This document shows positions 10,806-22,926 of a DNA stretch of 64,000 nucleotides, piece by piece. The stretch's first letter is position 1. Every line of letters begins with the position of its first letter. The notes under the pieces are model-generated. The model was not told the DNA's origin, did not search any database, and saw only the letters and a list, made by a program, of their open reading frames with translations. Source of the stretch: Sphagnum compactum (Eukaryota; Bryophyta; Sphagnopsida; Sphagnales); the NCBI GenBank assembly GCA_965153455.1, contig OZ234494.1:3596001-3660000 (forward strand), read 5' to 3'. The translations under genes were made by a program, and so were the position numbers.

Positions 10806-12128
10806 GAAGGGAGATGCAGAGAGAGAAAAATGGCATATGTGAGAGAATTACTGACCTATTGCTTTCTGGCTCTACTTCAATGCCTTGGTAGAGATGTGGG
10901 AGCAGTCAATGGCTTTTGCAGCAATGTAATCATTTGGTTTTTTGGGAAGATGAAGGAATTGTATTTTGGTTCAGATCTCTTCTGGTTTGTTCAATGTGGA
11001 TGGTGTCTGGAAGTATGAATGCTGGTCAGCAATATTGGTGACAATTTTAGAGTGGAAAATAGTGGTCGAGCACAGTTTGTGATGTTTCAGTTTCCAGCAA
11101 CATATTCAAACTATAGTTATCAACATTGCTGTAGTAGGCACATCCACCCACCCCCCCCTTCTCACTAGGTACTAGCACCTAAAGGACACCCTCCCCATGT
11201 GCAAAAGTAGTCTGAACTAGGAATCAATTGATCATTTTGGGAGAAATGTCCACCAGAAACTCAATTACTCCCAACATCTCCCTATTTTGACCAAAAAATT
11301 GGTCTGCAACTTCAAATTTTTGCGGCGTTACTGGAATTTACCTGTCTTAAGAAATTGCTGGGACTACTGCTTCAAGCAAATCTGATGTTTCAGGCAGCAC
11401 AGCTTTCTTTAGAGGATACAAGAATCTGCACTCCCATCCATGAAAACACACACTATACATTTGTAGGTAGTTCAGAGTGCCAACTGCATGTATAAAAAGG
11501 ATGTAGTTCTTTGAAGAATAGTTCGAAGATCACAAAAATTCTGTAAAGACATAAAATGATCAATAACAGTTTCTCACCAGAACACCACCACCTGTGAGCT
11601 TTGTACAGATCCAAGTCAGTTTTGACTCAAGGTTAATAATTTGCCTGACTAGTGATTTTCTTTCCCTGGCAGTTACAGAAAGGTAGAAAAAATAAATGGA
11701 ACCATCATCATGTTAAGCTTTGTTTACAAAACTCAACCCAGATCACTAGTGGGGGGGGGAAGCTTTCTTCCTCTTAACACAAGTTATGGTCTGGAATTCC
11801 ATGAAGATTATTGGCCCCTGAAGATGGGGAAGAACTGCAATAGGACCACCATCCAACCCAAGCACCAGTGTTAGATTTCTCTGAACATTTCAAATCTAGA
11901 TCCTACCATTGAGTTCACATCATCAGGGTCGAAATTCAACTACCACTTCTGCCCCAAAACAAACTTGATTATTTTGAGTTTTACAATAAAACTACATCTT
12001 CACAAGTAATCAACATAGGGTTGAGAGACAACTGATTAATAAGGTAATAGAGATTTCACAAAATATCACACTTATTAACCAGGAGTGTCACATGAGTCTA
12101 TGTCATACCTGATAAGTCCTAATGGGTA
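10806..12128. other. convergent 3' intergenic region
   Basis: Lies between the 3' ends of the DUF2423 gene (+) and the FAD synthase gene (-). It probably contains both 3' UTRs. No further coding segment was recognised; a C run is at 11150-11158 and a G run at 11750-11759. Confidence 0.5.
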
Positions 12129-15100
12129 TCAACCTTCTGGAAGCTCGGACAGTGACCCTGGTGCAAATGCTGCATGCAATGCACGTGCAGCACAAGCCAC
12201 ACGTCTCCCATTCTGCATCCACATATGGTACATGAGGAATTCATGAACACCTGATGCCTGAGAACTAAATAACAGAGAAGTCAGCATTCCAGTTTAGGAA
12301 CAGGACACATGGGTTTAAGAACCATTCACAATAATGTCAATGAGATTGCAGAGAAGCTCCACAAAACACATTGAAGGTAATCTTTCTGTCAATTCTGTCC
12401 AGACCCAAACCATGACATGCAATGAGTATGGTCATAGCCTTGCTAGTGTCACTCACAAAGTGTCAGACCATTGCCTTCATCAGGAAAACTGTGACTACCT
12501 GCCAACACTGCTGCTGACTGTGACTCATCATCTCCCAACAGTGGCTGTAGATAACTATATAAATAATCTGTTGAAATAACTTAAAGTGATATAAAATCTG
12601 GTATCAATTCCTCAGTTCATTTCACATCTCTAGATGAAATTAGAAGACCCATTATGATACTGGCTAGTACATTATGAATGCCTGGAACCGCTCAATAGTA
12701 CACTGATGTCACATACAGAGGTCTGGACGGCAGATCACTGCAGTAACACGCCTTAAAATTCTGGGACCCAACAACTCAGATTTACCTGAGGATTAAGTGT
12801 GTGCATTCCAACAAAAATCAAACATATCAATCCTTGGCTCATTTCAAACTCCATGCAAATTATGTTCTCAGGGAGCAGAATTTCCATGTTCTTTCTTCAT
12901 ACAATGCAACCATTACCCACTGGAACATCACTCTTATTGGGGAGATAGACATCCATCATACTAATCTTGTTTGCAAACAACTCACCTTGCCAACAAGGCT
13001 GAGAATGAGGCGTCCTGGACTCTGGGCCCCCTTCTTTACCAGCTGAGATTGTAATGACTCGCGATAGCATCCTACACAGCAATCACAAAAAATCCTGTTA
13101 AAAAGACATCACAGAAAAGTGACAAGCTCAACAAAACCTAAGGAATTACTTGGTGGCCAAAGATGATGCAAAAAGTGACCATCACAACAGAGCATGATGA
13201 ATGGATCCACAACATGCCTGGCAGCAAGAACTGGAAGATGGAAACTGAAAAATCAAACAAAACATCTTCCTTTACCGAATGTGACATCAGGAAAATCAAG
13301 GTCAATCTCTGACAATGGACCTGCAATCTCCACCTGTATGAGTACAAAAAAAACTATGGCACATGAATAATGAGAACTGGAATCGGCAGAGATAAGAAAT
13401 GTTTTCAGGTTTTCCAACAGAGGAAATGTTTCTTTTATAAATTCTCACTACTTCCTCACATTGTGAACATTAAGAGACCACAAACAGACAAAGTCATGTT
13501 GTTCCTATAGAAATCTTCCCCACACTATTTGTTACTCACACAGGAGTGTTCATAGTAGAAACTTACATCTGGAAGACTGGTGCATAGACGCACACAGGTG
13601 AAGCATTGTGAAACATGGAATAGTTTCCTCTCTTTGCTCAGTTCCACCAAGCTTTTCCATTGCTCTGCTACCTCTTCCACAGTTGGCCCCAACAGCACAA
13701 ACACATTCCTACACTTTATCTGCATCCTTCAAACACTCAATTAGACACCAACAGATTTTGTTGCTCAATACAGCTCCAAATCCTTTTGACTTACCTTCTT
13801 AGAGCTGGAATCCCCATGAAAGACCAGCATTCCCCCACAAATATCTAAACCATTGACTGGCAATTAATGGGTGGCCTTATAGAACAGACTGGAGGCGAGG
13901 ATCAGTATAGCAGATACACCCAACAGTTTCTACAGAACACCTTTTTTGCACTAATCAATTGATTCCTTGAAATGGGCAGCCACATATGTAGGATCTTCAC
14001 CATATGGAAGACACAGCAGGAACCTTATTTCCATGCAGGTGAAAGTAATACGAGGAGAGAGGAAGGACGAGCAATTACCACTGGAACAGAACAATCTTGG
14101 AGATGCAGAAGCTCTGTGATGCCCTCTGGAAGCTTTGCCATCTGCAGGAACCCTCCATTCCCAAGCATTAGTACTGAGCAAGCTCCTATAATTTGCATTT
14201 GATCTCAAACCACCATGAGTAGTTTTTGAGGTGGAAATCTACAGAATACCTCAAAAGATAATGTTAGGAAGCAGCTGGGTTACCTTATTTTGATCACCAC
14301 TAAAATTAGGCCCTAGTGGTTGTCGAAGATCCTCCGCAAACTCTTCATCTGAAGCCTGTGTCAAGTCAAAGACTAACATTCAGGTTACACCTGAGTTTGA
14401 AAGACTAATCACACTGAGATTTAGATCCAATTTGCATCGCATAAAAGATAAGAAAGATTGAAATTTCTAGGGCTGATGAGAGTATTTGCATGCAGTAAAG
14501 ATAGACACTTAGACACTGCAAGATGATACAAACAGATAGAACAAAGATGGGACGGAGATCCATGGCTTTTAGAACCAAAAGAGTGGTCCACATGAGCAAC
14601 TAGCATTAATGATTTACCAGGCGGACACCAAAGGCTTTGGCCACACCTGCCAGAGTGACATCAGAATGAATTGGACCCACACCCCCTGTTATCAAAACCT
14701 GCACATCCTCTTCTCCTGTTATCACAATCCTCCATGAAAACAGTTCACTTTCACCATTACCATTGAACAAACAGCATCTGTAAATGGGTTTTTACTGAGA
14801 GCCATTTGAAAGCCACTACAACTTTTGTTCTGGTAGACATTCCATAACAGTCTTGTTAGTCTGTCCACATGGTTGCACCATTTTCTTAATCACAGCTGCA
14901 TTGCAAACTAGATGACAATAGATTGCCTTACGGAACACTCACAATGTCGCTCACACTTGCTCTTTGCTCAACCTCTTCTGAAATCGAGTCAATCTGCGAC
15001 ACAGAATCAATGTTTAAAGAGTTATTGCTAGATTGAGGACATCATCTCTGAGATTGCAGAGAAAACTCCACAATAACATTCTGGAGGTAACTATTATGCC

Positions 15101-18100
15101 AGCTCCAGGCAAGACAAAATAAACACAAAGTATCATGACCACCCATCTTTGTCATGAGTGGCAGTGACTAGCTGCCATTACTTCCCACTGACTCAATCAG
15201 CTCCTGAGAGTGAGTCCAGATAAGTATATCGCAATCTACTGAAAGTCTAAGGTCCTGAGTTTCTGTCATGTTTCCAGAATTAACAGGAAGACTCGGTCAT
15301 GATGTTGGCTAGATCAAGGACAACAGGAGATGATACTTTTGTATTTGGAAACAGGAAACTGGGGGAAGGGCAAAGGAGATGCAAGCATGGGAAGTGGTGG
15401 TGGGACAAGGGATCCACATGTTTGCTCAACTCACATCATTGGGCAACACAGTGCAGCGAGTGACAGCCCAGCCTATGGAGTATAGTGCCTTGCTCAAGTA
15501 CTTGCCCACCTGATCCTCCACTTCTCCCCTTCTGTTAAAAAAACACCCAATTACATGTCTGTTTCTATTACCATTATATGCAACTCTCTCTCCCACCTTT
15601 GCTTTGCTGTCAGTTTGTTACTCATGCTGAGGATAACTCCCTCTTGTTTCAATCTTTGTTGTTACAGTTATCAGTTGGAATTGGGAAGTAAATTCGCTAG
15701 CATATATTCACAACACAAAGAGCTTTAATGGCCTTTGCAGAATCAGCATTTGTTTATATTGGATTACTGTCAAACAAACCTAGACATTGTATGCCTATTG
15801 TTTTCTCTTGAAGTTTTACAGAGACCTCAGTCGACTCTTCAACAAACCAGCATGTTGCTGTTTTCTTAACATTTCTTCCTAAACTGATTTCAAGTAAATG
15901 GAATCAGGATTCAACTTTGAAATGTTTTATCATCAAGCTTTAGGGGAAATAAGGTGAGAGGAAGGCAAAATTGGAGCATACAGGATCTCATCTCCGACCA
16001 CCATAATTGATGCTGCAAACAGATTCTGTCCTGGAAGTTCACTAGCTATTCCATTTTCAGACTTGCTCCTTGAGACTTTCTTCAGCCTCCCTGCCCTCTC
16101 CAGTCGTCCATCCCGGAGAAGGTACGCAGGTCTGTATTTGTCCTTACTCTGTGCAGGCTCCTCGAGGTCCCCATCCAGGCTTGTATCCAGGGTTGATGTA
16201 TCATCACTAGAAATGCAAAGAGCACAGTTTGGTACTGTATCATGAATGCTCCCGATGGATGTATACCTGGGATACCAACAAACTATAGTGAGCAAAGTCA
16301 GTCCGTCACGCAGGCTCGAACTCTCAGGACAACAAAATGCAGTACAACTGAGTGTACCTCAGCCCCCTTGGTTGAGAATAATTCAGAGTAAACAGCAGCA
16401 AGCAACAAAAAAGGAAATAAAAGGTCTTACCCCTCATCATAAAGCTTGCAGTAGGGTACTTTGCATGCTAGTAGAAAGGCCCAAACATCTCTGATCCACA
16501 TCACCCACAAGTAATCAAGCCTGAAATTAACAACCAACTGGTCCCAAAATACAAGTACCCATGATTTTCAGCTCATCTAATCTTCAGAGGTTGCTCCTAT
16601 CAAAACAAAACAAAACAAAAAATTCTAAATCCAGTACAGCATTCACAGCAAAATAGAAGATAGTGACATATACAAGAGCAATTCAACTGATATTGACTAT
16701 TGGCTTTTCCCAATGTAGAATATGCATGGTTTTGACAGGGTGTTCCCTTTGCATGGAGTGCCTTCACAAGGCCTGTTTTGGTATCCTCCAGCTGATCCAC
16801 AAACAAGAAGAAAGACCAGACTAACTGTTTAGCCGAGCAGCTGAGCATGGTAGGTACCAGTTACCTGTATGACCAGTTCAGTATAGGATTCACACGCATG
16901 AAGGGGGGCCAGCCAGCTGAGCTTGGTGCAAACTCCTCCTGGCCAGCCTATGTAGTCAATCCAACGACCAAAGTTTACTCAGAATGGCAGCAAAAGAACA
17001 GGTCCAATGGATGAAGAACACCAACTCCAATGCAACATTCCACACCTGTTGGCAATTAATACTACTTGCTATTAATTTCAAGACTCTCTCACAAAAACCT
17101 TGAAGGGAGGGGTTTGTCAAAATATGTACTGCATTTGGGTCTCCAATCCGGGTGCCAAGAAAGATGGCTTTTATTGGCTTTTCTCTCAGCAGAGCCTCTA
17201 TCCCTGTCTTAAAATCCAGTCGTATAATTTCCATCTCCAAATTGTACCTGCTCCCAGTTATTATCAATCAGCACCCTCGCAAGGCTGAAGTACAATACAT
17301 ACAGACCATTGCAAATTGTGCCTGTGTCAGCAACACCATCACAGCAGGCATAGAAATTGTAGGGTCAGCATGTATTGTTTTAGCCGTCAGGGTTGCAAGA
17401 CTGGACACTTGATCATAGCACACAATGCAATGTTAAGCAAACAACTGGACAGTAAAACTGTATGAACAGTCATAGACATAGAGTTCACATGTGCTTCAGG
17501 ACCCATCTAGACCACTTAATACTCTCACAACTGTGTTCGAGTCAAGCTGTCGTTCCCTAAAAGTTGGGGTGAAAAGATTGGACTCAAAATTTGGAGCTCT
17601 GAAAAAACATTTTCCTTCAAACACCATGATGTCTGTGCTTGACAAAAGAACAAAAGAATGAGACATTCTACTAACAGTCAATTCAGAAATATCATCAATC
17701 GCAGATAACAATCAATCAATCAACGAGAGTGGACAAACCTGCAAAGCCAACAGGAACAACCACCTGTACTTACAGTTTTGCAGTTTCTAGAGTGAAGAGA
17801 TCAATTTCCGGGAACGCATGAGAACTCTCAAAATAGATTGTCCTTATAGGATGTGGCTTTGCAGCTTTTACTTCCGCAGAGGACACCACCAAACGTCCTT
17901 CAGCAACTGCATATCCAGCCCTCAACAAATGTAACAACACCTGCACCACTCAAGCCTGTCAGGTTTCTTTTGAAAAATGTACAAAAACCTTCTAGGACAT
18001 GCAAAGCCAATTCTTCATTACAGCAATTTCTTTTTGGCGAATGATATAAAGACATAAAATCCAAGCTCATCATGAAAAGGCAGAAATGGGTTGAGAGTTG

Positions 18101-19196
18101 TTCATAGGTCCTTTTTTTGGGTTCATGAGTAAACAAAAGCAAACAACTTTGTGGTTGATGGATAGGGTTCAAATCTCTTGAAACCAGAAGTGTAAATGAG
18201 CACAGGGGAAAAATCAGGCAAATGAACTCAGCACCAAATTCAGCCCTACAAAGTGGGCAGTCACATCATATTTTCAGTGGAGAAATAACAACATACCGTA
18301 GAGTCTTTACCACCATTGAAGCTGAAGGCAACTTCTTCAAACCTGCAAAATCACACCAAAAAATAATTTAAAAAAATGAAAAATAAAAACCCTCAAAACT
18401 GCTTCTCCAGTGCTTATTCTGCTTCAATAAAACCCCATCAATGTAAACACCAAAACCTAAACCAAATGTAAACTACAAACAAACACAACCCTGTTTACTT
18501 GACAAGAAACCAGCGAGCAGAGAATCAGGCAAGGAGTGGCAAAATTTTATAATTTATAAATTATAACAATTTACAAGTTTATTTATTTTTAAATTTAAAA
18601 TAAATAAGCATAAACATAAACCAAAAAAAAAAAAAACACAACCCAAGTTCCAACTTCCCAAACATGGAAACAAAAAAAATCTACTGAATTTTCCCTTTAC
18701 AATCAGCTATGAAACTCCACTGAAAAATACTCCACGTTCAAAACAACAACAACAAAATCATCATTGATGGAATTCAAGCAAAATTCTTCAACACACAATC
18801 CATGTATGCAGATTCTGCCTGCGGCACCTAGTTATGCAGCAAGCAGAGAGAAGAAAACTCCAAAGAGGTAGGTCCCCCAAAAAAATCCCGGAAAAAAAGA
18901 TACAAAAGCTAGCTGAAGTTGGACAAGAAAATTAGGGTTGAAGACAGAAAAACAAAACCAAAACCAAAACCAAAAGAAAAGACATGAAACAAGCATGACA
19001 ACGACAACAAGAACAAGAAGAGCAAAGCCAAATCCCATAGTTAAAGGAAGGAAGGAAGGAAGGAAAAACAGAAGGAAAAATAAACTGATACTGACTTGTA
19101 GAGGGCGAGAGTGCGGTCGATGACGTTCAGCGCATGCTTGAACTTTGCTTGCAGACGCTTATCGCCACTGTCCAGCACCTCACGACAGATCTCCAT
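12129..19196 (-). CDS. FAD synthase (PAPS-reductase-like domain plus MoCF-like domain), 16 exons
   Basis: Makes FAD from FMN and ATP; homologous to the plant two-domain protein At5g03430 and related to animal FLAD1. Exons (minus): 19196-19096, 18342-18297, 17940-17774, 17247-17130, 16947-16865, 16490-16431, 16266-15982, 15531-15435, 14993-14943, 14698-14618, 14355-14284, 14141-14079, 13719-13567, 13333-13276, 13071-12986, 12212-12129. They join into 534 codons without a break, and all junctions are GT-AG. The N-terminal nucleotide-binding loop SFNGGKDST is at residues 41-49. IFLGTRIGDP and WPPFMRVNPIL mark the rest of the PAPS-reductase fold. The SIGSIHDTVPN and PAYLLRDGRLERAGR blocks follow. 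The MoCF-like domain starts at MVVGDEIL (about 279) and carries TGGVGPIHSDVT (340-351) and MAKLPEGITELL. Domain order is the plant one, reversed relative to animal FLAD1. The start ATG was chosen because it begins MEICREVL in the frame that splices. It has no obvious targeting peptide. Confidence 0.93.
12340..12720. repeat. dispersed repeat copy in FAD synthase intron 15
   Basis: Shares blocks in order with 15050-15330: gagattgcagagaa, ctccaca, catt, gaggtaa or gaaggtaa, ccagac or ccaggc, a CATGAC/ATCATGACC block, agtg, gactacctgcca or gactagctgcca, actga, and atgatactggctag or atgatgttggctag. Similarity is interrupted by indels. No coding content. Confidence 0.65.
15050..15330. repeat. dispersed repeat copy in FAD synthase intron 8
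   Basis: Partner of the copy at 12340-12720. The tail gaagactcggtcatgatgtt then ggctag is almost identical to a third copy at 49913-49940 (gaagactcggccatgatgct then ggctag), so this is a small interspersed family, not a local duplication only. Confidence 0.65.
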
Positions 19197-19339
19197 CGCC
19201 CAAACGCTCCAGAAAACCTCTCTCTCTCGCACTCCCTCTCACAAGCGCTCTCCCTCTCTCACACACAACTACGCACTCTTTCTCCTTTTCCATTGCCAAT
19301 GGTCCCCTTCCCCCCCCACTATCATCCACAGGGATAGAA

Positions 19340-19515
19340 GTAGATTTCATCCAATTGGTAGATTACATCCATACGGTACATTAAATTTCATTCAGATGAT
19401 AGGTTTCATCTAAACTCTATATTAAACTTCATCCATATGATAAGTTTCATCCATATAGTAGGTGTCATCTATGTAATGGGTTTCATCCATAGGATAGGCA
19501 TCATCCATAGAATAT
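19340..19515. repeat. short degenerate repeat (gtttcatccat type, about 20 bp)
   Basis: Runs of tttcatccatat, gataggtttcatc, gtaggtgtcatc and gggtttcatccatagg recur every 20 to 22 bases. It lies upstream of the FAD synthase start, in the divergent intergenic region. Confidence 0.6.
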
Positions 19516-19794
19516 ATTCTATACATGATTATGGAATAAAACATGAAACTCAGTTGGGGTTCATTCATTCATCCACAACTGAGTTCCATTATGAAGGTTC
19601 CCATTATGGAATGGATGATTGGTGCACTGGATGGATGGAAAATTAGAGCCCCCAGATTAGCGAGCTAATTAGCACTAATCAATTAGGTACTATAAACATG
19701 ATGTACGTAGGTCTATTATTTTTGTATGAGGATTTTTGAAAGACTATATTTTGGCTTTTGTTGAAACTTGAGATTAGTTAGAGGATCTCTTCTC

Positions 19795-20545
19795 CAACGG
19801 TGGTGCTCGGTATGTAACTCTGGATAGTAAAATTAAATGTCTAAGTTTAGCTGTCTTTGTTTTTGTTTTCTGGCAACCCCACCAATAAAACTCGAACTGG
19901 AACTGCATAGTAGTCATGGAATCCAACAGTGGTGCTCGGTATGTAACTCTGGATAGTAAAATTAAATGTCTAAGTTTAACTGTCTTTTTTTTTTCTTTTC
20001 TGGCAACCCCACCAATAAAACTGGAACTGGAACTGCATAGTAGTCATGGGGGACTGACTACTAATAGCAAACCACGTGGACCAATCATTTTGTGTTCGAC
20101 CAATCAGAAATACTGAGCAGCAGTCAGTCAGGTGTAATATAATATATCTTGAAGGATTTTTGGTCACTGGGTTTTTCACCTTGGAGGGAGGGTAATTGGA
20201 TCCTGGATTAGTAACTTGATTAGTGACCTGATTAGAGGATCTCTAACGGTGCTCGGTATGTAACTCTGGATAGTAAAATTAAATGTCTAAGTTTAGCTGT
20301 CTTTGTTTTTTTTTTCTGGCAACCCCACCAATAAAACTGGAACTGCATAGTAGTCATGGGGGACTGACTACTAATAGCAAACCACGTGGACCAATCATTT
20401 TTGTGTTCGACCAATCAGAAATACTGAGCAGCAGTCAGTCAGGTGTAATATAATATCTTGAAGGATTTTTGGTCACTGGGTGTTTTTCACCTTGGAGGGA
20501 GGGTAATTGGATCCTGGATTAGTAACTTGATTAGTGACCTGATTA
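19795..20545. repeat. tandem duplication of a ~300-bp block in the divergent promoter region
   Basis: Two nearly complete copies (about 19928-20228 and 20242-20548) and one truncated leading copy (19795-19925). Shared blocks include gtgctcggtatgtaactctg, ctggcaaccccaccaataaa, accacgtggaccaatcattt, gtcagtcaggtgtaatataa and cttggagggagggtaattgg. Each copy brings a CACGTG (G-box) followed by two CCAAT boxes, so the duplication also multiplies candidate regulatory sites between two divergently transcribed genes. Differences are small indels, so it is fairly recent. Confidence 0.85.
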
Positions 20546-20559
20546 GCACTAATCAATCA

Positions 20560-21967
20560 TGTTTAAGCCATGTATCACAAACTGTGTGAAGAAAGATTGG
20601 GATTAGGGTACAAAGGAAAAAGTGTTGTGGATGATGGGGGAATGTTTGTGTGTGTTGTTGCACGGGAAGTGACGCAGATTGTCGGTGTGAGAAGCTTTTG
20701 GAGCCCCCATGGAATTTTGTTTTTGAGGGGCTTTCATCTTGTGTGTGATAGAAGAAGAACAAGAAGAACAAGAAGAAAAGCTACATGATTGGGTTTCTTG
20801 CAAATTATGTTGTAGAGGAGGAGGAGCAAGAGGAGAATGGGTTGTGAAGAGCTTGCAAATCTACTGAGAGAAGAAGCGGAAGAAGGCTTTGCAGCCAGTG
20901 GCAGATTTGATTCTGAAAGTCTTTGTGGAAGCAGAAGAAGAAAAAGAACAAGAAGAACAAGAATAGCAACAGGAACACGAAGGAAAGCAGAGACTAGAGA
21001 GGAGGGTTTTTTGTGGATTTGAGGTTTCTCTGTGAACCTCTTCTCTCATCGGTCGATGCCAGGTACTTCTACCTAGTCTGGGGAACTTGATGATGATGTC
21101 TTCTTTCTTCTTCTTCTTCTTCTTCTCTTCTTCTCTCTTTGGGGATGCTGTGATTTGAAGTTGATTGTTGTGATTTTGAGTGTTTGTATCTTGTTTTCTT
21201 TGAGGCTTTCGATCCTTGTTTTTTTTTTTTTTTTTTTTTGCTTCGAGGAATTCTGATCTTCTTCCCTTGGGGAGATGAAGTTATATCATGTGTGTTTTGG
21301 GTTGTTATTGTTGTAATCTGATTGCGGGTTGAGCTCTTGTGGGTCACTATCTCTTGAGGAGAAAATTAGGGTTGGAGAGCTTCACTGTTTTATAGGCCAT
21401 AACTGACTGATGCTAATGGACATGGATTTTGGAGGAAGCTTTCAAACAGGCACCAACTCTTCAGTGTGGATTGATTTGCAAGGGATTTGGAAGGATTTAT
21501 TTTTTTATTTTTATCTTTTAGGGGTGTAGAGGAGATAGATTGATTCAAGAGTGATTGGAATTCTGTTCATTGTTTGAATTATTAGAAGAAGAATTTTGCT
21601 ATCTTGTTTCTGTGAGAGTTATTACTTCCAGGATGAATTCAGAAGAAATGAAATACGACATTTTTGGAAGTTTAGGTCGTGTTTTCTTTCAAACCCTAAA
21701 TTTGAGATGAGCTTCCACAAGGGAAGAGGAAATACCAGATAGTTTTCTGAGAGACCCAACAAAGGAAGCAGATGTCTTACTCAGTTAGGGTTTTTTCCTC
21801 TTGTATGTGTAAGTGAGATTGTTGTTTTGTGTGTGTGTGTCTCTCTTAAAACTCTTGTTTGCAAATTGTAATTCAATTTTAATTTTGTTGTTTTCTTTGG
21901 CTTCCGTGAGTTATGTAATTTGAGTACAGTTTTGGGGTGTTTTGCAGGATTCACATCAACACTAGCA
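20560..21967 (+). other. putative 5' leader and leader intron of the IscA gene
   Basis: No conserved coding segment. A purine-rich stretch (aagaagaacaagaag) runs to about 21000. A good donor (ccag-GTACTT) sits near 21062 and a good acceptor (gttttgcag-GATTC) at 21948, 20 bases before the IscA ATG. This suggests an 890-base intron in the 5' UTR. A CTT microsatellite is at 21103-21127 and a T23 run at 21217-21239. Confidence 0.45.
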
Positions 21968-22926
21968 ATGTGTGCAGCTGCAGTGGCAAAAGTTGGGGCA
22001 AAGTCAGGAGTAATCCGGCGCCAAGCTCTTTCCCTCACAGAGGCAGCAGCAGATCGGATCCGTCATCTTTTAGCTCTGCGGCAGAAGGAGTTTTTGCGTT
22101 TGGGTGTCAAAGTTCGTGGCTGCAATGGCCTCACCTACACACTCAATTATGCTGGTATGAGAAACACCATCATCTCAACTGTGTTAACAAGCACTCTGTC
22201 CCTCCATGTTATTCTTCATTCTTCTTGTGCCATGTAGTAGTGTTTGTTGTCAAGGAGTTTGTGTCTACTAGACATCCACAAGTGGCGGGTAGTGTTTAGG
22301 CTCCACCACCACCACTACTACCAGTTTCTAGGAGTTGTTTGTACTCAAACAATACCAATGAGTGACAAGCTGTATTGGGGGCAGCAGATACACGAGGCAA
22401 ATTTGATGAGATTGTTGAAGAGAAAGGCGTGAAAGTTTTGATTGACCCCCGAGCTCTCATGCATATAATTGGCACGAAAATGGACTTTGTAGAGGACCGT
22501 CTCAAGTAAGCTCCAGCTTCCTTTCCTTGAGTTGTTGTGGCTCTGTCAAAATGTAAACTTTTTTCTTCTTTGCAAGCAAAGACTCTTCTCACTCTTCAAT
22601 TGTCTTGTGGTGTGCATTTGATGTGCACACAATTCCACACAACTCTATCAGTATTGCATTCTCTGTTGGCAAACACGATATCTCTTTCTACTTTATAAGT
22701 CAGTGTCAATTGTTACCAGGTGGTTTTCAATCAGACAAATGGTGTTTTCTGGTGGGTGGGATTTGTTTTTCGAAAATTCCCCACTCGGATGGTGTTTTTG
22801 ATCTGATGCTTACTGAGAGCTTTTCTGTTGTTTTGTGAATTCCTTTTGTGAAACAGATCAGAGTTTGTTTTCATCAATCCCAACTCCAAAGGGCAATGTG
22901 GTTGTGGAGAATCTTTCACCACATGA
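21968..22926 (+). CDS. IscA-like iron-sulfur assembly protein, three exons
   Basis: An A-type carrier that binds iron or Fe-S clusters and helps load mitochondrial 4Fe-4S proteins. Exons 21968-22154, 22388-22505 and 22857-22926 join into 124 aa with phases 1 and 2 matching. The three conserved cluster cysteines are present: Cys52 in [14 protein letters not shown], and Cys116 and Cys118 in GQCGCGESF near the C terminus. Exon 2 encodes [18 protein letters not shown] and [15 protein letters not shown], nearly identical to Arabidopsis At2g16710, the mitochondrial ISCA-like 1 type. About 20 Ala/Arg-rich residues precede the conserved core, enough for a short mitochondrial presequence, though this is inference. 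Length is normal for the family. It is transcribed divergently from the FAD synthase gene. Confidence 0.95.
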
